Assembly (NCBI GenBank): GCA_021613375.1
Contig: CM038720.1
Span: forward strand, 13,671,962 to 13,735,961
Source of the DNA: Megaleporinus macrocephalus
Lineage: Eukaryota > Chordata > Actinopteri > Characiformes > Anostomidae
Length of the DNA: 64,000 bases
Direction of reading: 5' to 3'
Shown: positions 27,240 to 43,671 of the stretch, one piece after another
Numbering within the stretch: position 1 is the first letter of the stretch
Layout: each line of letters starts with the position of its first letter
Made by a program: the position numbers and the translations under genes
The notes under the pieces: generated by a model
Database searches by the model: none
What the model was told of the DNA's origin: nothing
What the model saw: the letters and a program-made list of their open reading frames with translations, nothing else

Positions 27240-27400
27240 TATAGTCAAGTAAAGGTTTATTTATGTAGCACAGACTTTGTCACAAAGGTGGCTTTACAGA
27301 ATTGTGGGCCAAGAGCAACGGTGGGAAGGACAAACTCCACGAGAACAAACCAAGACTCAAAAAGAAGAACTCCTCTGCCTCTGGCTGACACCAGACAGCA
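27240..27400. repeat. Fragment of a dispersed fish repeat
   Basis: TTTATTTATGTAGCACAGAC, a run to GGCTTTACAGAATTG, then ACAAACTCCACGAG and CCAAGACTCAAAAAG. This combination is familiar from fish interspersed repeats. A similar start (ATTTATACAGCACTTTCCAC) is at 28063. Confidence 0.5.
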
Positions 27401-29479
27401 GGAGCAAGATTTAACCATTATGCATTATAGAACCTAAAACAAGGAAAGCTGCCTGTGATTGGGCAGACGTATTTAGATTAACCAATGATAACCCATGGCA
27501 GGCTGTCAGAGGCCTACAATGATGATCAGTTATAGTAAGAATATGAGTAGATCTCTGTGTATTGTGGGGCAAGGAAAGAACCGTATTGCATTTGTATGGA
27601 TTGCTAACTGGTAACTCTGCCAGGTGTGTTCACTACAGCTCCAGCTGTTTAAAACTGCTATACGCTTTATTGTATGTAGCATTTTTGCATTTTTATAGCA
27701 ATTGATGAATTAAGGTAAACACTGTTTTGTTTGATGTATTTTCTAATATTCACCACAAAATAATCTGACCAGTGTCAACTCATATTCAGTGAAACATTCA
27801 TGGATGGCTAGCATAAGTCACAGATGGCTGCTCAAGAGTCCTTGAACACTAGTTTAAATGAAATATAAATGGAAACTTTTATATTATAAGAATTATTATA
27901 AGAATGTTCATAAGAATGTTTAGGGGTGATAAGAATTTTGCAACATGAGGTTTTGTTAAGACTTTAAAAAGTGTTTTTGTTTCTTATTTGACTTTAAAGA
28001 TTCTGTTATGTTTAGCATGAGACTGAGCTATTTAAAGTGACTATAGTAATACTAATAATAATGATTTATACAGCACTTTCCACATCAATGGCAAAACAAA
28101 GTTCTTTACAGACAGTAAAGGAAGTTTCAGTCTTAAAAAAGTCCAAAATGACCCCAAATAATTTTTTACACCTGTATTGTGCCCATCTTTTTCAAGGGTG
28201 CCAGTAATTATGGAGTTGAGTGTAGGTAATAAACAAGCTTGGATGGTGTGTCCTTTAAAGAAAGCACATGTTTTTATTTATTAAAGTTAAGTTATTCAGA
28301 ATACTGCCTTTTTGAAAGGTAAAATGGATTTGTATTCTGAATACTTGCATTCTGTTACAGCCCTACATACTCTCCTGCAAGCATAGACTCACACGCTCAC
28401 ACATACACACACTCACACAGTGGTGAAAGCTGGGGGTGGAGGTGCAAATGATCTTATATTGTCATCACTCATCAGAACTTCACCCTTTTATAAAGCATTA
28501 TAAAATACAACATCACCCAAAGTCCAATCTAACAGCCAAGCTTTTGGACGATGAATGAGTTACATAAGCTTATAATCGAGTAAATTAGATGACTGAGCGA
28601 ACCCCCTTATCTGTACGTGACACCGTCGCCAAGTCACTGTCATGGCAACTGAGTACAGAACGTAACAAGCGACCAGCATTTCGTTCTTACAGAGCTACAG
28701 ATGCTGAGACAGAGAGAAAGAGAGTGGAGCAGAGAGAGTAAAAGAAAGGAAGAGAGAGAGAGAATCCTTACCTTGGCACAAGTTTTAGAGAGCGGAGAGG
28801 AAGATGAGGCAGAGAGGGAGAGAGATTAGGAGAGAGTGGATTAAGAAAGAGAGAGAAAGAGAAAATAAAAATAAAAAAAGGTGCGCACGGAAGACCTTTG
28901 GTCGTTGACAGAGGGCAGGGGGTTCAAATGCACGCTGACTAGGGAGAGTTTGAGTCAGCTTGAATTTGACCACAGATGAGTGGAACTACAACAACGCGCT
29001 ATTTAAAAGAAACGCTTTGACCGAAACCGCCTAAATCACGTCCTTCGAATTCCAGATCCTCCTTTCACTGTTTCAGTGGAACCTGGGGAGGAGGGGCAGT
29101 CACAAATTTGACCGCTTGTCCAAATAAACCTCAGACCCACAAATAAACGTACAGAGACGCACAAGGACAAAGACGCTGTACAGAGAGTTCGACAAAAGCT
29201 GGAGAGAAAAGAAAGTCAGTCACATCTTAGAGAGGAAAGAAGAAAATACCGGAGCCAAGCCCTTGTTGCTACAGCAAGATAGAGAGAATAAAACGCAAAA
29301 ACTGAACCGGTAGCCTGTCTTTACACAGGAGCAATATATAGAACAGTAATATCATTGGCATTAGTAAATAAATACAATTAAGAGAATCTAGGATCAATAA
29401 TATAACTTGACTTTTTTACAAAAAGCTGGCAAGAATTCCATTTAGTCTGACAAGAAATTGCAGCATAAAAAAAGTGAAA

Positions 29480-29945
29480 CTGCATAACTTGAATGGCAAC
29501 TTGACCCAGACTTGCCCCTTAGTGACTCAAACTTGCAAGCCACCTCTAAAACTCAAGCCTTTCATAGTTGAGATATTTGAGACTTTGACTCGACTTGCAC
29601 TGCAAAGACACAAGTCTTGATTTGGGCTTGTGCCTCAGTGACTCGAAACTCAGACTCACATCTTAGAGCCTCCAAGACTTGACTCGGACTTGTACTTTAG
29701 AGACTTGAGACTTGACTCAGACTTGCACCTCAGAGATTTGAGACTTGACTCGAAATCATACATTTGAGACTCAAGACCTGGCTTGTATTCACATCCCAGA
29801 GATCTAAGGTGCTACTTGGGCTCACGCTTCAAAGACTTGAGGCATGACTTGGTGACTCAAGACCAGATTCGGACCTACACCTGAGTTCCATTACCTGACC
29901 TGCACCTCAGAGACTAGAGACTAGATTCAGACTTGCATAAGGTAC
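29480..29945. repeat. Degenerate tandem repeat, GAGACTTGACTCGGACTTGC type
   Basis: More than ten imperfect units built from AGAGACTTGAGACTTGACTC and GGACTTGCACCTC, with a period of about 30-35 bp. Related motifs (CGAGTCTCGAGTCTC, AAGTCACGAGTC) recur at 48600-48660 and 49150-49205. Confidence 0.8.
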
Positions 29946-30997
29946 CTCTGGTTTATAAATTTTAAATGTTATATATTTAGTATGCCTCCCTTTAAATGTG
30001 AAGGCTGTGTTTTTGTTGCATAACCAAAGCATTAGCATGTTGCCTAATACGCTGCTGTCATTTTAACTCCGCAAAGCTTCAACAACAAACCTGCAAAGGT
30101 CCAACAGCACGCATATTATAACTCTACGGCACAGCGTTGTAAACTGGAAACTCAGTGTTATGTCACAATAATTTCTCATTAGGCTGAATGGAATTTTTGC
30201 CAATTCTCTGTAAAAGCAGAGGCAGGCCTAGTTCAGCTGTCTCCACACTGATATTCATAGATTTCAATAAAAAAGATGGTTGTAGAGTCATCATAATCAG
30301 TAACCCCACTGACCCTCAATGTACAGCATTCAGCTTCACTGGTAAAGGAATCTTAACTAAGACCAGTCGACTGATCCCCAACCAGGATATGGCATTTCGC
30401 CCCACTTCGCTGACATTGAACCCCCTTTCCTTAACGCAAAGATTAAAGTCTTCTCATTCATTCATGCAATGCGATCTGGGCCGTCTTCAGCGTCGCAATA
30501 CATGCATGCGGCCCCCGTGCAGCATTCAGCAAATCAGCAGGCACAGGAGCACTGGGGGTGTGTGAGAAAGACCTATCAGGAAAGAAGTGACAGGAAACCA
30601 GAGAGAGAGCAAAAGAGAGGGTAGAAAGCGAAAGAGAGAGAATGGGAGGAAATGAAGAAGGAAGGAAGGTGAGCGAGAATGAGTGAGAGGTGTGAAGAAA
30701 GAGACAGAGAGAGGGGAGCACAGCTGGGAGATGGGAGCAGTGAAAGGGCAGCGAGGGAGGGCAGGCGGTGGTGGTGAGTGCGAGAGGATGGAACATGCTG
30801 ATCGCTGACAGAACAGAACTGGAAGACGTTGTGGGAAATGGAGCAGGTAGTGGAGAAGGACAGGAAGTGGGTAGGAAAAAAGATGGAAGAGAGGCATGAT
30901 AGGATATAGAGAGACAGAACAAAGAAGAGGCAGGGAAACAGAAGGAAAGAAAGAAAAAAAGGGACAGAGTACTATAGGAAAGTGTAATATATATAAC

Positions 30998-33084
30998 TAG
31001 GGATGTCCCGAGCGGAGCTGAAACATCAGAATCAGGACATAATTAAATGACTGTATCAGCTACATTAAGCCTGATCAAACTCCCGTCCTGTGTTAAAACC
31101 ATTCTACACTGCACAGGAGAGGAAACAAATGACCACTAACTTCTAGCTTTGTTTCTACCTGCCTGTCAATCAGACACAGCACATAGTGGCACAGCACTTA
31201 GTATTATGGTTACACAATAATCAGTTCTAATAATCAATTAAAACTAAGCTAACATCAGATTTTTACCAGGGACATTTCCAGTGGGTCAGCATAGCTTTAA
31301 TATGTAATGGTTTTATCTATGAAATAAAATAGGAGGGGATAGTTCCATTTTCATGTACAAGTTACTAAGAAAAAGGTCAAACGTCACTAAGGCTACACTC
31401 ACACGTAAAGTAAAATTGGCTCAAATCCGATTTTCTTGTTTCTCTTAAATGTGACGCACATCAGACGTTAGTCTGAACATGACACACTCATCCAAGGATA
31501 AACAATAACTGGGGCAGGTTCATGCCTGGTATTTGTTCTCCAGCATCACAGCATCATTAAGTGTCAATCACAGACAGTTGGGCTTTTTCATTTTGGCTGC
31601 ATATGGGATATATACTGGATTTTAATACCAAATATGAAGGTGACACTAATCAGATTTTTTTTTTTTGCTGAAAAAATGAGACAGTTAAAAAAGAAATGGC
31701 AGGATAGCTTCATATAAGTTACTTGTATGCCTTTACGAACCCATTATTCATCTATACCAGTCACCTGCCATGTGGAGGTGAGTATGATGTGCCGTAACCT
31801 AACCCCTGATTTGAATCCCTAGATTTCCTCATGTCTTGTAAAGATGTTTGTGGACTCACTTGACATTTGCAAGTTATTGGTGGAGTTTTACACAGCAGTG
31901 TCCTCTGAAACTAGGCAATCAAGTGATAGAAGTGGTAAGTAGAAAGCAGCAGCTTCCTTGGTTATCTAACAGGACATCTGCTCGTCTGTTCTGCTGTCAG
32001 GTCTTTCTTAAGACCTTCATGTGTTCATTAAAAATGGGGACATTTCTGGGGATGGACCACCAAATCTGAGGTCTATTGTGTCTTTTGAAGAAAGCATTGA
32101 CATTTGAAAAACAAAGTTGGTTGCCAATGAGGAGAACAAAGGAGTGAAATAAGGCTATACATTTAAACAGCAATACATATCACCAGTAAACACATTAACT
32201 AAAACACTGATTGATATTATCAATTAACCGATGATCTTGGTTCGATTCCTGGACCAGGCAGTTCTGTGTGGAGTTTGCATGTTCTCCATGTGCTTAAGTG
32301 GTTTTCTCTGGGTACTCCAGTTTCCTCCCACACGTCCAAAGACATGCATGTTATGTTGATCCGTCACTCTAAACTGCCTGTAGGTGTATGTGAGTGTGTG
32401 TTGGCCCTGTGATGGACTGGTGACCTGGGTATACTCCGCCATTGCCCGATGATGCTGGGATTGGCTCCAGTGGGATAAAGTGGAAGATAATGGATGGATG
32501 TTTTGTTTTTCCACTAAGAATATATTGTTGTTTACTATTTATTGCATAATATTTATATTTTTAACACAGAATCAGATCTTTTGCAGACATTGTATGGTAT
32601 CACTGCTTTACAGTTGGTGATGGCACCTTACACTTATTGAAATCTGCTGCCAGGGGAGTTACAGAATTAGTGCAAGGTATCAGCATTTGAGCTTACTGTA
32701 TGACACTGTGTATAAAAGATGCACAAAACCACCTTTATTGTTGGACAGTCAGTGAAGTAAGTGTGCAAGTGTGTATTTAAAGCACAGTGTGGATCGACAG
32801 GCATTCAATACTGACAGTGATTAACAATGAAACATTACTGATGTGTGACTTACATTACTAATCAAATATCTGGCTTTGTTACATAATGTTCTTTATATGC
32901 ATTTAACTTACGTGGCTGAAACAGCATAAACATACGGGTCCTTATGCAAATGGTGCCTTATTAAGAGGTTTAAGCATGAAAAGTTCTGTGTCCAGCATTG
33001 TTAACTGGTAACACAAATATTGGGTATACACTGTATCGGCAGACACTCAGATCAGGATTTTCGGACTTATTCGGGACATCCCTA
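30998..33084. mobile_element. 2.1-kb element with TAGGGATGTCCCGA inverted ends
   Basis: Left TAGGGATGTCCCGAGC at 30998 and right TTCGGGACATCCCTA ending 33084 are exact inverted copies for 14 bp. Such ends are seen in fish hAT elements. An 8-bp duplication is not convincing (TATATAAC against AATATACA). Interior without intact coding; contains an inserted L2/Minime-like piece. Confidence 0.65.
32224..32505 (+). mobile_element. L2/Minime-like retroposon 3' fragment, nested
   Basis: Plus-strand order of blocks is typical of the common fish/vertebrate L2-related tail: GTTTGCATGTTCTCCATGTG, CAGTTTCCTCCCACACGTCC AAAGACATG, CCCTGTGATGGACTGGTGAC, then GGCTCCAGTGGGATAAAG and ATGGATGGATG. Inserted inside the 30998-33084 element. 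Confidence 0.8.
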
Positions 33085-33299
33085 AATATACATGTTGTTC
33101 CAAATGGTCAGCCAGATGCTTCTGTCCACAGTGCAAGAAGGACAATAAGACAAGCTGTGATCATGACATGCTAGGTTCCATGCTAGAATAAGGGCTCTGT
33201 TACACAAATGAGAGAAAGAGACAGAGAGAGAGTGAGAGACAGAGAAAGAGAGACAAACTGAGAGGTGAAGAGTCCTCTTAAGGGCGTGGGGAAGGCTAC

Positions 33300-33392
33300 C
33301 TTGTTCCACCAGGCCGGCGGTAGTGCCGGCTGCAGCTGCAGCAGCTGCCGCGGCCGCTGAGACTGTGGCCGGAGCTGTGGTCTGCCGGCCCA
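33300..33392 (-). CDS. camk2b: camk2b variable linker exon V1: [10 protein letters not shown] with Ala10 expansion
   Basis: A 93-bp exon that keeps phase 1. It begins [12 protein letters not shown], then has ten consecutive alanines, then GTTAGLVEQ. The mammalian CAMK2B counterpart reads [25 protein letters not shown], so this fish copy has grown by six residues, all alanine. The Ala codons are mixed (GCG, GCC, GCA, GCT). This exon belongs to the alternatively spliced F-actin-binding linker of beta and is one of the best paralogue markers here. Acceptor cactggcag/TGG, donor CAAG/gtagcc. A GA-rich tract (CT-rich on the sense strand) starts just upstream. Confidence 0.93.
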
Positions 33393-34076
33393 CTGCCAGT
33401 GACGCACACGCACACCCAGCACAAACACACATCACAGAGAGGGAGAGAGATAGAAAGAGAGAAGGGAGAAAGCAGGAGGCAGGGAGGAAGGAAGGAGAGA
33501 AGATCAGTTTGTTAGTGTGTTGAAGGTTAACCCCTTGAACCCTAGGCTATTAATCTTACTAGTTTTTTTTATGTAGCAGGTTTTATAAATTATTTAGTGA
33601 CTAATCTGTAAGCTCTGTAAATATGAGACTGAGGAGAACTGAACTGTGAGCCTATATATGGACCCATAGAGTTTAAGGGGTTAAACTGGATTTGACGCTG
33701 CCGTCTGCAACGCCTGATGATTTGAGTGCAGCGCTCCTAGAATAGAGAGTGTGTGCGTGGTGCTCAGTAACATTAGCTCCTGTCATCCCTGTCACAGTGA
33801 CATAAAAAAAATGCCTCATTTTCTTGTCAACTTTCTGCTATCAGCATCAAACACATGCCTACAGTGTACTAGACCCACTTCCCCCTCCACCAGCATACAG
33901 ATGGTGCAGTCCTAAACGTGGGCTGGAATTTCAGGACTTGCTATCTCCCTAAACTACATGCATTAATGTAATAAACATATGACAATGTGGTCCTGAGTAC
34001 TGAGTTTCAGGGCAGTAGAACTTAGGCTGCACTGAATTGAGGAGAAGCAGAATAACAACTGAATTCAGGACCAGTT

Positions 34077-34078
<2 letters not shown>

Positions 34079-34116
<38 letters not shown>
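34079..34116. repeat. (GT)n microsatellite
   Basis: About nineteen GT units on the plus strand, i.e. (AC)n in the camk2b transcript. Confidence 0.95.
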
Positions 34117-34121
<5 letters not shown>

Positions 34122-34192
34122 AGTGACGCTCGGACACTCCTCCGCCTCCTCTCCCGCTGACTCACCCCGCAGGATGAGGTAATTACAGTAAT

Positions 34193-35134
34193 GAGAGCAC
34201 AGGGAGGGAGGGATGACGAGAGAGGGATGGAGAGAACCAAGAGTGGCAGGGACGAGAGCAGATGAAGAGCTGAGAGAGGGAGGAGAATGTAGAGACAAAG
34301 GGACAGAAATAGCAAGAGAAAAGGAGAGAAAAGGGAAGAGAGAAATAAAGAGAGATAGATAGTGAGACTGAGGGGGGACAATGGCCAAGAGAGTGAAAGA
34401 AAGAGAAAAGGACAGTGTAAAACTGTGAAAAAATAGGAAAGAGAAGGAGGGAGGGAGACAGAATGGAAAGGAGATTTGAAGAGAAGGGGGAGAGATAGAA
34501 AGAAAGAAGGAGAGGATGAAGGAGTGAAAAATAAATTCAGGAACTGTAAGTGTGAGAGAGAGAGAGAGAGAGACTGAAGAACAGTGTGAGGGAGAGAGAG
34601 AGAAGTGTGAGAAAACAGGGAGAAAAGGAGGGTGGGAAAAAGAAGGTGTGCAAGGGAGAGAGGGCGACTGAGGCAAAGTCACAATGAGAGTAAGAAAACG
34701 AGACAAAGGGGGAGAGGGAAGGGAAAGTAAAGGAAGAAAATTAGTATGAGTGAAAAAGAGGAAGAAGAGAGGGAGAAGGTAAAACAAGGACAGGAAAAAG
34801 AGGAAAGAGAGAGGAAGGAGAGAGATAAAAAGAAAACTGAGCAAGGTGGAAGAGTAAGCAAAAGAGAAGGGAACAATAAAAAAGTGAGAAAAGGGGGGCT
34901 GGTGTGAAACAAAGACAGAGAGAGAAGAAGGGGAAAGGTGGAATATAGAGAGAGACAGAAAGGAAAGAGAAAGGGGGAGAGAAAGTGACTGGAGGGCGAG
35001 CAAGAAAATAGGGAGAAAAGGGAGAGACAGAAACAGGGTGAGGGGGGGAAAGACTGAGAGAGATGGGTAAGAGCAAGACTGATGAAGACAGAAGGACAGG
35101 AAGGAGATAGAGGAGAGATAAAAAGAAGATAGAG

Positions 35135-35167
<33 letters not shown>
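34193..35167. repeat. ~1-kb polypurine (GA-rich) tract
   Basis: Almost all purine on the plus strand, built of GAGA, GGAGGGAG, GAAAGAAAG and AGAGAGAG runs. The transcript of camk2b is therefore CU-rich over ~1 kb. It produces long false open frames on the minus strand (up to 312 codons of Ser, Leu, Phe and Pro). Confidence 0.95.
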
Positions 35168-35171
<4 letters not shown>

Positions 35172-35779
35172 AGTTCATATAAAAGCTTCCTAGAACAGGC
35201 GCTCTGTCTCTGCCGCCCACCGACCTGCTGTTAGAGTGTGAGTGTGTGAGATGTGTGAGTGTGTGGCGGGAGTGTGTGAAGGAGCAGATGCTTCATTAGA
35301 GCAGACAGAAATCACATGTTATTATAAACGCCAGTAAACCACGTACATTCTGCCACAGAGGCACACACCCAAAAACGACTGCCTTTCCAGACGCCGCGTC
35401 TGAGCTTACTGAACTTCCTGGACGGACATACACACACACGCGCATACGCACACAAACACACTGGGCATCCCTCCATAATGTTCATCCAAATCTAGAGTAG
35501 CAGTCTGTCACTCACACTGAGCTATGTCCCTAATCTCAATTTTCTAATGGCACCCACCGCTTAGAAAAAGCATTTTCATGATGCTGTGTGCGCTTAACTT
35601 CTAGACTACTGCGCACAAGTCTTGGGCCACTGGAGAAAATTATGTTAAAAGCATTAAAGCTGAAAATTTAATTAAAACGGTGAAAAATCTAAACAAAACT
35701 GAAAAAAAGAGCCCGGTTATGTCTTTCTGTCTCTCAGCACTGCTACAGGCCTGTTCCATAAGCAACCTTGCCAGATGTG

Positions 35780-36365
35780 GACTAGATGATGCTGTGAACA
35801 GGACCCCTCACAGCCAGGAGGAGGTCTCAGGACACGAGATGAACAGGACCTAACACGGTCAGAGGATGGTCTTAAAACAGGTAGTACTGCGATAAGGACC
35901 AATCACAGACAGGAAGAAGCAGTGATTCGGACCAGGGTGGTTTCATAATAAACGTTGAGGTGATTAGGACCAATTACAGTCAGGTAACAGTCTTACAACA
36001 AATAATGCTGTGATTAGGACCAATTACAGTCTGGGGGATGTCTCAGAATAAATTCTGTAGTGATTAGGACCAATTACAGCCAGGGGGAGGTCTAAGAACA
36101 AATTATGCAGTGAATAGGATCAATCACAGTCAGGGGAGGGTCAGCTTAGAACAAAAGATGCTGTGGCAATTAGGACCAATCATAGCTAGGGGGATGGGGA
36201 GGTCTCAGAACAAACTATGCAGTTATTAAGACCAATCACAGTAAGAGGAACGTCTTATAACAGAAGATGCTGTGGCAATTAGGACCAATCACAGCTAGAG
36301 GGATGGGGAGGTTTCAGAACAGTCAGTGGGAAGTCTCAAAACAAGACCAATAACAGTCAGGGGGA
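35780..36365. repeat. 50-60-bp minisatellite with repeated GGACCAATCACAG
   Basis: About ten degenerate units, each with GGACCAAT(C/T)ACAG then CAGGGGGA and GGTCTCAGAACAAA-type blocks. CCAAT cores occur near 35896, 35966, 36016, 36066, 36173, 36231, 36283 and 36345, plus a TCAAT at 36116. Confidence 0.9.
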
Positions 36366-36646
36366 TTCTTTGTAAGCTATATAGTGCCTTTGCAAAAAAA
36401 ACAACATTAAACAACATTTAAAAAAACTTCTGCACAGCAGTGTTTATCAGAACACTTTTCAAAGGAATTGTCAGGAAACACAGTTGTCAATAAAACAAAT
36501 CAAATGTTGCCTTAACAATAATTCTGAAAGGGGAGCTCCTGTGGCATTGACTTGTTTTCTTCTATTAAGGAAGGTCCACCACAGAAAGTCACAGACAAAA
36601 CACTCCTGGTTGGAGCTGACAGGCTGCAGGGTTAACGGTTACTTAC

Positions 36647-36689
36647 CAGAGAAGTTCCGAGACACCAGCATAGTGGTGAGAATGGCACC
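36647..36689 (-). CDS. camk2b: camk2b exon 12: calmodulin-binding segment with inhibitory TT
   Basis: A 43-bp exon reading GAILTTMLVSRNFS plus G. The two threonines (306/307 in beta) are the inhibitory autophosphorylation sites that block calmodulin rebinding. LVSRNFS replaces mammalian LATRNFS. It ends in phase 1, which allows the last base to form Val (GTG) with the exon at 33.3 kb or Ala (GCA) with the exon at 26.1 kb. It is the last constitutive exon before the variable linker. Acceptor gtcctcag/GGT, donor TCTG/gtaagt. Confidence 0.95.
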
Positions 36690-40904
<4,215 letters not shown>

Positions 40905-41027
40905 GCAGACCCATGGGTGTTTAAGTGCTTCCTGTGCAGTGATCCTTTTGGCTGGGTTGATGGTAAGCATCTGGTTAATGAGGTTCTTGGCTTCAGGAGT
41001 AACTGTGTCCCACTCTGGAGAAGGAAA
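40905..41027 (-). CDS. camk2b: camk2b exon 10: end of kinase C-lobe
   Basis: A 123-bp, phase-0 exon starting [20 protein letters not shown] and ending in LKHPWVC. It contains the subdomain XI Arg ([15 protein letters not shown]) that closes the kinase fold. Acceptor ctgttttgcag/TTT, donor TGC/gtaagt. A (TG)n repeat on the sense strand lies some 20-55 nt upstream of the acceptor. Because the exon is a multiple of three, skipping it would keep the frame but delete the end of the C-lobe. Confidence 0.96.
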
Positions 41028-41146
41028 CTGCAAAACAGCAGGCACAAGCACACACACACACACACATACACACACACACGTATATATGAGTTTTTAATTA
41101 AATGTGCAAGTTGAAGAAGTATGCTGATAAAGTGTGTAGCCCTCAC
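41028..41146 (-). other. camk2b: camk2b intron 9, minimal (119 bp) with (TG)n near the acceptor
   Basis: The shortest intron of the gene. On the sense strand a TG repeat of about 32 nt (plus 41048-41079, CACACA with one ATAC break) lies ~20 nt upstream of the exon 10 acceptor and takes the place of a normal pyrimidine tract, leaving only CTTGTGCCTGCTGTTTTGCAG. Confidence 0.95.
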
Positions 41147-41241
41147 ATCATAGGCCCCGGCTTTGATCTGCTGATAAAGTTTGTGCTGGTCTTCATCCCA
41201 GAAAGGAGGATAGCCCACCAGCAGAATGTATAGTATGACCC
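41147..41241 (-). CDS. camk2b: camk2b exon 9: kinase C-lobe, alpha-F/G
   Basis: A 95-bp exon reading [20 protein letters not shown] followed by [21 protein letters not shown] is the alpha-G region that helps bind substrate and the autoinhibitory segment. Acceptor tctgtgcag/GGG, donor GAT/gtgagg. It is separated from exon 10 by an intron of only 119 bp. Confidence 0.96.
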
Positions 41242-42930
<1,689 letters not shown>

Positions 42931-43094
42931 CTATGGGGGACACCAAAGGTGCACTCAGATTACCACGGCAACAACAATAATTTATACACTCTCCCTTTTC
43001 ACAAAACACCAACACATACAACACTGAAGATACACAAAGAAAGCCAGCTCAACAGACACAATATTCATCATTTCAAAGCTGGAATATTTCCAGT

Positions 43095-43200
43095 ACAGCA
43101 TCAGAAAGATCACTGTGGGCTTGGACCTGGATTCCCTGTAAAGCTGCTTGGTGACAACACCTGCTGTTAAAACCGCTATATAAATAATTCTGCCTTGATT
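43095..43200 (+). repeat. Tail of a dispersed fish repeat
   Basis: CCTGTAAAGCTGCTTGGTGA CAAC, then GTTAAAACCGCTATATAAAT and TGCCTTGATTC. This follows the well-known fish tail TTGTAAAGCTGCTTTGTGAC ... GCTATACAAATAAA. Confidence 0.65.
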
Positions 43201-43671
43201 CAGTCACTGAGGCAGAGAGGGTCTGCATGGTCAGTTGGGGTCAGACTGTCTTGTGAAGGTTAGAGATGCAGTGTGCTGGACATTAGGTCAGTTAATCAGT
43301 GTTTACACTTCACCTTCCTGCCGAGTTCAAATGCTGCCTGTGGCTCTAAGTGACCCCTGTCACACCGCTCCCACTCATCCAGATGTACATGGAGAGACTC
43401 ACGCTATCACGCATACACAGTTTACACAACTTATTCAATATTTAACGCTTATAAAAGTGTCCCAAAAAAGCCTTTTTCTGAACATTTTTAATGGATGTAC
43501 ATAGATCTTCATTTGTAAATCATTTTTCCTAAAAAAAGGAATGCCATTTTACAAAACTGCAACAAGAAAAAAAAGGTCAATGAAAAGGTCAATGATAAGT
43601 TGAATTATAAAAAATGCTATATACACTGCTAATAAACAGACTTGGGCCTCCTAAGGTATTTTCTAGAATGA

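Larger units (their letters stand above)
26135..33299 (-). other. camk2b: camk2b intron between V1 and V2
   Basis: A 7.2-kb intron. Contents: decayed Tc1-like transposase (26930-27170), dispersed repeat fragments (27240-27400, 28045-28130), CT-rich sense tracts (28690-28870, 30585-30965), tandem repeats of the ACTTGAGACTTGACT type (29480-29945) and a 2.1-kb TIR element with nested L2-like piece. No further exon can be supported. Confidence 0.8.
33393..36646 (-). other. camk2b: camk2b intron between exon 12 and V1
   Basis: A 3.3-kb intron dominated by simple sequence: a GA-rich patch beside V1 (33435-33500), a (GT)19 microsatellite (34079-34116), a ~1-kb purine-rich tract (34193-35167) and a CCAAT-bearing minisatellite (35780-36365). 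Confidence 0.85.

Noticed and set aside
28760..28785. Strong donor-like CCAAG/gtaagg on the minus strand in the V1-V2 intron
   Set aside because: No matching upstream acceptor gives a sensible in-phase exon and the short frame resembles no CaMKII linker.
30480..30563. Acceptor-like cacacccccag/TGCTCC followed by an open frame (minus strand)
   Set aside because: No good donor follows and the peptide is unlike any CaMKII linker; kept as intron.
33323..33523. Plus-strand frame with an alanine run
   Set aside because: Antisense of the poly-Ala exon; GC-rich trinucleotides give alanine on both strands. The minus-strand reading has the conserved [10 protein letters not shown] and GLVEQ flanks.
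34065..35003. 312-codon minus-strand open frame, the longest in the window
   Set aside because: Entirely low-complexity Ser/Leu/Phe/Pro from the GA-rich tract, with overlapping similar frames; no domain and inside an intron.
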